From positions 124,001 to 188,000 of the forward strand of contig CM049314.1 of the NCBI GenBank assembly GCA_026874595.1: a DNA stretch of 64,000 bases, in the 5' to 3' direction. This document shows positions 59,825-64,000 of the stretch, one piece after another. The stretch comes from Sipunculus nudus (lineage: Eukaryota; Annelida; Sipuncula; Golfingiida; Sipunculidae). Made by a program: the position numbers and the translations under genes. The notes beneath the pieces are model-generated. The model was not told where the DNA came from. It was given only the letters and a program-made list of their open reading frames with translations, and ran no database searches. The first letter of the stretch is position 1. Each line of letters begins with the position of its first letter.

Positions 59825-61204
59825 ATGTACACGCTCTACAGGCCACAGTTTTTAAGCAATCGCTCTGAAACTTATGCATTAAGTGTAAGATTGGTTCTCC
59901 TCGGAGCCTATTGTTTTTGGTCATGATCGGTCAAAGGTCAAGGTCAGGGTCACCAAAAAACCTAAAATTTTTACTTTCTTCATATCTTTGTCAATAATAA
60001 TCGTATCCGCATAATCTGTAGCTCATTTTATTCCTCACTATGTTAGCTTTCCAAGTGCTGGCAAATTTTTCCGGTCAATGGTTACCATGGTAACGTATTT
60101 TTGGGGGAAATTCAGAAAATTCGAAAATTTCCCTCCAAATTTCTCATTATTCAAGTTAGAGAGGTCTAGTTTTTTGCAATGCATAGCATTTAATATGCTC
60201 TGTGCGAAATTAATGTAAGTCTCGCAAAATCTCGTGCCATTTGTCGTCAAATGAGACTTTTCGATATTTCATTAAATACGATTTACAGGTGGCAGTTTTA
60301 CAGCTAAGGTTCTGAAAGTGACATATTTTCTGTTGTTCTGTATTATCTCGAACTTGTTTTTTCATTTTTCGGAAATAGCCACCAGGGGGCGTGGAACTGG
60401 AAACACTACAACTTATCATTTTTCCGCAATATCTAAAAAAATATTAAGCATAGAACAATTTTTTTTGTCGCATCTTAAATTAGGATCATTGCCTTATTCC
60501 TTCGTACATTTAGCCTTGTGCTGCCGTTACCATGGTTACCAAATTTTGGGGTAAAACTTGGCAATCTGAAAATAATAAGTTTTTTGCTTCTATCTCTGTT
60601 GATATTTATACTACAAGGGTCTAGTTTTCTGCATGAGGTAGCATTCCCTTGCCTCTAATGCAGTTAATTGCAAGTCTCGTAGAATCTCGCTCTGTTTTCC
60701 GTCAAACGAGAAATTACGAGATTTCACAGAAATGCTTATAACTTGGTCACCTTTTCGGCTAAAGAGGAGCAGTTTTCAGCATTTTGTTGCGTTTTGGAAG
60801 CTTAACATGATAATAACTTATATCTCGCCACATCTCGTATCAACTCCCTCCAAACGAGAATATTCGAGGATTCGAACAAATGTCTATATCTCTGTCATTT
60901 TAATGCCGGAGATTTTATTTTTCTATTGTTCAAGATTCACTTGACTAGTTTGAAGTGACAGAATGGAATATCTCGTCTTATCTCGCACCATTTCTTGTCA
61001 AACGAGAACATGGGACCATTCAAAGATACGCCTATAATTCTGTTATTTTAATGCTGAAGACCTTTAGTTTTCAGCATTCGATAGCGTCTAACACTCTCGG
61101 TCACATTATGTGATTATATTGTAAGTTTCGTCAAATCTGGGATCGTTTTTTTTCTTCAAATAAAAAAGTAAATCCTATTGCCGTGACCATAAGTGGCGGC
61201 TGTA
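59649..61204 (-). repeat. Regulatory-motif module A (R3)
   Basis: Half-sites at 59929-59954, X-boxes at 60081 and 60526, CTCF-like core at 60378-60394. Offset 11452 from R2. Confidence 0.85.
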
Positions 61205-61522
61205 TGTGATAGTAAATGTCGGCAGGGGCATTACACTTGACAGTTGGAGCCATGTTCTATGGGTGTGCGATGGCCCATGAAGAAGACTTCTATTGTGTTG
61301 TTATCGTCTTCCTTTGATTGTTGCTTCGTAAACTTCACCGACCAGCCCCAACCACCTGGTTGCCATGTGTCCTCAATGTAAACAACCTTTGCTGTTTTCC
61401 TTTACCTAAGATATGTATGGTAGCCTGTTCACTTGTCCTTAGATTGTTAATTGTTGGTGTATTGAAGTAAAATAAAATGCCATGTTTTCCTGCACATTGA
61501 TTGTAAATTTAATAAAATCATA
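61205..61522 (-). other. Linker (R3), no gene seen
   Basis: Matches the R2 linker at offset 11452. Confidence 0.8.
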
Positions 61523-63762
61523 CAAGAACCAACCAATGTTCTATGACCATTATTTCAGATTAGAGATCAGAACAATTGATTTCTGCATAAACCACTATGA
61601 CCAGATTTGAAAAAACTTTAAAGTGGTCTATATTTTTTTCTGAAGAAGTTGAGCTATATGCTTGGAGATGCCAGCCAGTGGGTGTGAATGGATTGCAATG
61701 AAACCCAAACCAGGTGTGTGTGAAGAGTCTGGTGCAGATGAAGGGGGCCAAAACCTATTTGACTGTATATAAGCATAAACTGGCCTGAAATCAGGTTTCT
61801 GGGGGCATGAAATTTTTGTTATTGGGAACAGGGTTATATTATCTTGTTTCCCTGTATATACACCCTAAACGGGGCCTAATGACACCAAAACCAGGTTTTT
61901 TGGACCATCAGTACAGATTTGAGGTCAAAAAATGGATTTTCTCTGTATATCACTATGTTCACTGTGTCCAGATTTGGAAATTCAAACTGGCCCTAATTTT
62001 TTTTCTGAGGGAGTTGAGCCAAAAGCTTTCAGATACCAGCCAGTGGGTGTAAATGGATTGCAATGATACCCAAACCAGGTGTGTGTGTTGAGTTTTGCGG
62101 AGATGAGGGGGGCCAGAAACTATTTGACTGTGTATAAGCATAAACTGCCCTGAAATCAGGTTTCTGGGGGCATGAAATTTTTGTTTGTGGGAACAGGGTA
62201 ATATTATCTTGTTTCCTTGTATATACACCCTAAACTGGGCCTAATGACACCAAAACCAGGTTTGTGGGACCATCAGTACAGATTGGAAGTCAAAAAATGG
62301 ATTTTCTCTGTATATCACTATGTTCACTGTGTCCAGATTTGGAAATTCAAACTGGTCCTAATTTTTTTTCTGATGGAGTTGAGCCAAATGCTTTGAGATA
62401 CCAGCCAGCGGGTGTAAATGGATTGCAATGATACCAAACCAGGTGTGTGTGTTGAGTTTTGTGGAGATGAGGGGGGCCAGAACCTATTTGACTGTGTATA
62501 ACATAAACTGGCCTGAAATCAGGTTTCTGGGGGCATGAAATTTTTGTTTGTGGGAGCAGGGTAATATTATCTTGTTTCCCTGTATATACACCCTAAACTG
62601 GGCCTAATGACACCAAAACCAGGTTTGTGGGACCATCATTACAGATTTGAGGTAAAAAAATGGATTTTCCCTGTATATCACTATGTTCACTGTGTCCAGA
62701 TTTGGGAATTCAAACTGGCCCTATTTTTTTTTCTGAGGGAGTTGAGCCAAAAGCTTTCAGATACCAGCCAGTGGGTGTAAATGGATTGCAATGATACCCA
62801 AACCAGGTGTGTGTGTTGAGTTTTGTGGAGATGAGGGGGGCCAGAACCTATTTGACTGTGTATAACATAAACTGGCCTGAAATCAGGTTTCTGGGGGCAT
62901 GAAATTTTTGTTTGTGGGAGCAGGGTAATATTATCTTGTTTCCCTGTATATACACCCTAAACTGGGCCTAATGACACCAAAACCAGGTTTGTGGGACCAT
63001 CATTACAGATTTGAGGTAAAAAAATGGATTTTCCCTGTATATCACTATGTTCACTGTGTCCAGATTTGGGAATTCAAACTGGCCCTATTTTTTTTTCTGA
63101 GGGAGTTGAGCCAAAAGCTTTCAGATACCAGCCAGTGGGTGTAAATGGATTGCAATGATACCCAAACCAGGTGTGTGTGTTGAGTTTTGCGGAGATGAGG
63201 GGGGCCAGAAACTATTTGACTGTGTATAAGCATAAACTGCCCTGAAATCAGGTTTCTGGGGGCATGAAATTTTTGTTTGTGGGAACAGGGTAATATTATC
63301 TTGTTTCCCTGTATATACACACTAAACTGGGCCTAATGACACCAAAACCAGGTTTGTGGGACCATCAGTACAGATTTGAGGGGAAAAAATGGATTTTTTC
63401 TGTATATCACTATGTCCACTGTGTCCAGATTTGGAAATTCAAACTGGCCCTAATTTTTTTTGTGAGGGATTTGAACCAAATGCTTTGAGATTCCAGCCAG
63501 TGGGTGTAAATGGATTGCAGTGATAGCCAAACCAGGTGTGTGTGATGAGTCTGGTGGAGATGAGGTGGTCCAAAACACTATTTGCCTGTGTATAATAAGC
63601 CATATACTGTCCTCAGCTGAAATCAGCTTTCTGGGGGCTTGAAATGTTTGCTGGTGGGAACAAGGTAATATTATCTTGTTATCATGGATATACACCCTAA
63701 AATGGGTCTAAGAACACCAAATACATGCATGTTGGACCATGAGTACAGATTTGAGGTAACAA
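61523..63762 (-). repeat. 365-bp satellite block, six monomers (unit R3)
   Basis: Matches the R2 block at a constant offset of 11452, with the same six monomers and the same duplicated internal pair. Confidence 0.95.
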
Positions 63763-64000
63763 ATTGTCTGTCTATAAATTAAAAAAAATCAAATATCAAA
63801 CTGTTATAAACATGTATCAATATATTTAATAAAATCTCTTTTCATCCAATGAATTGCATCTTATTTTTTTATAAATAAACCATGATATTCAATTACATCC
63901 AGTAATAAAAAATAAAAATAAAATGAATAACAGTTTTTTTGTTTTTTTTTTTTGGGGGGGGGGGGGGTGTTTGTGTTTTTTTTTGCAGTAAAATCCAGGC
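63763..64000 (-). repeat. AT-rich segment, truncated by window end (R3)
   Basis: Contains the T-rich stretch and the poly-G tract; the window then ends. Confidence 0.6.
63954..63967 (-). repeat. Poly-G(14) tract (R3)
   Basis: Shorter G run but a longer preceding T run than R1 and R2. Confidence 0.9.

Larger units (their letters stand above)
37730..64000 (-). repeat. Right macrosatellite array, inverted orientation, units of 10182 and 11452 bp
   Basis: The blocks of the left array reappear in reverse-complement order. The anchor GAACACGTGACCATTC falls at 37730, 47912 and 59364 at equivalent unit positions, with extra copies inside units caused by a 1269-bp duplication. Compared with the left family, these units have six instead of twelve 365-bp monomers and an extra regulatory-module segment. 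They also differ by base substitutions throughout, for example four changed residues in one 64-codon frame. R1 and R2 are almost identical to each other, so this subfamily was homogenised recently or reflects one consensus repeated by the assembler. Confidence 0.96.
59364..64000 (-). repeat. Macrosatellite unit R3, truncated by the window end
   Basis: Contains the island, module A, linker, the complete six-monomer satellite block and the poly-G tract, then the window stops. Sequence matches R1 and R2 at fixed offsets (21634 and 11452), apart from homopolymer lengths. Confidence 0.95.

Noticed and set aside
1-64000. CRISPR array, because of regularly spaced repeats
   Set aside because: The spacing is that of whole satellite monomers without unique spacers, and the sequence has animal-type repeats with no cas-like genes.

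Overview
This window looks like animal nuclear DNA made almost entirely of nested tandem repeats. I find no gene that I can support. There are no operons, ribosome binding sites, introns with coherent exons, tRNAs, rRNAs or CRISPR arrays. Every open frame is short (163 codons or fewer, apart from frames running through Ns). Each frame is repeated with its repeat copy and is broken by indels or filled by microsatellite translation such as Ser-Val-Cys-Leu runs. The organism is probably a metazoan: the repeat carries motifs identical or close to the bilaterian CTCF core, the RFX X-box and nuclear-receptor half-sites. A marine invertebrate, perhaps a mollusc, would fit the style of the repeats, but that is a low-confidence inference.

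Layout. Bases 1-37229 form a forward array of a macrosatellite unit of about 10.03 kb: the tail of one unit (1-240), then L1 241-10256, L2 10257-20310, L3 20311-30337 and a truncated L4 30338-37229. Exactly 500 Ns follow (37230-37729). Bases 37730-64000 hold the same family in the opposite orientation, as a different subfamily: R1 37730-47911 (10182 bp), R2 47912-59363 (11452 bp) and a truncated R3 59364-64000.

Reading a forward unit from left to right: a 0.3 kb linker; module A (1.5 kb); module B (1.5 kb, starting with a GC-rich island); a spacer with GACA microsatellite; an AT-rich segment with a diverged direct repeat, a candidate 0.4 kb MITE and a poly-C/poly-A tract; then a block of 365-bp satellite monomers. 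The left units carry twelve monomers, including two copies of a four-monomer higher-order repeat of 1462 bp. The right units carry six. The right units also carry about 1.08 kb of additional module sequence, and a 1269-bp module that is tandemly duplicated twice in R1 and three times in R2.

Modules A, B and C share one architecture: island, TCTCG palindromes, X-box, CTCF-like site about 147 bp away, more TCTCG motifs, X-box, four adjacent nuclear-receptor half-sites, microsatellite and a CTTGC hairpin. I count 24 CTCF-like cores. All 12 left ones are on the minus strand and all 12 right ones on the plus strand. I also count 34 X-box-like sites. The most interesting hypothesis is that this is an architectural, DXZ4-like CTCF macrosatellite built from a repeated regulatory cassette. 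The sequence alone cannot show that any site is bound.
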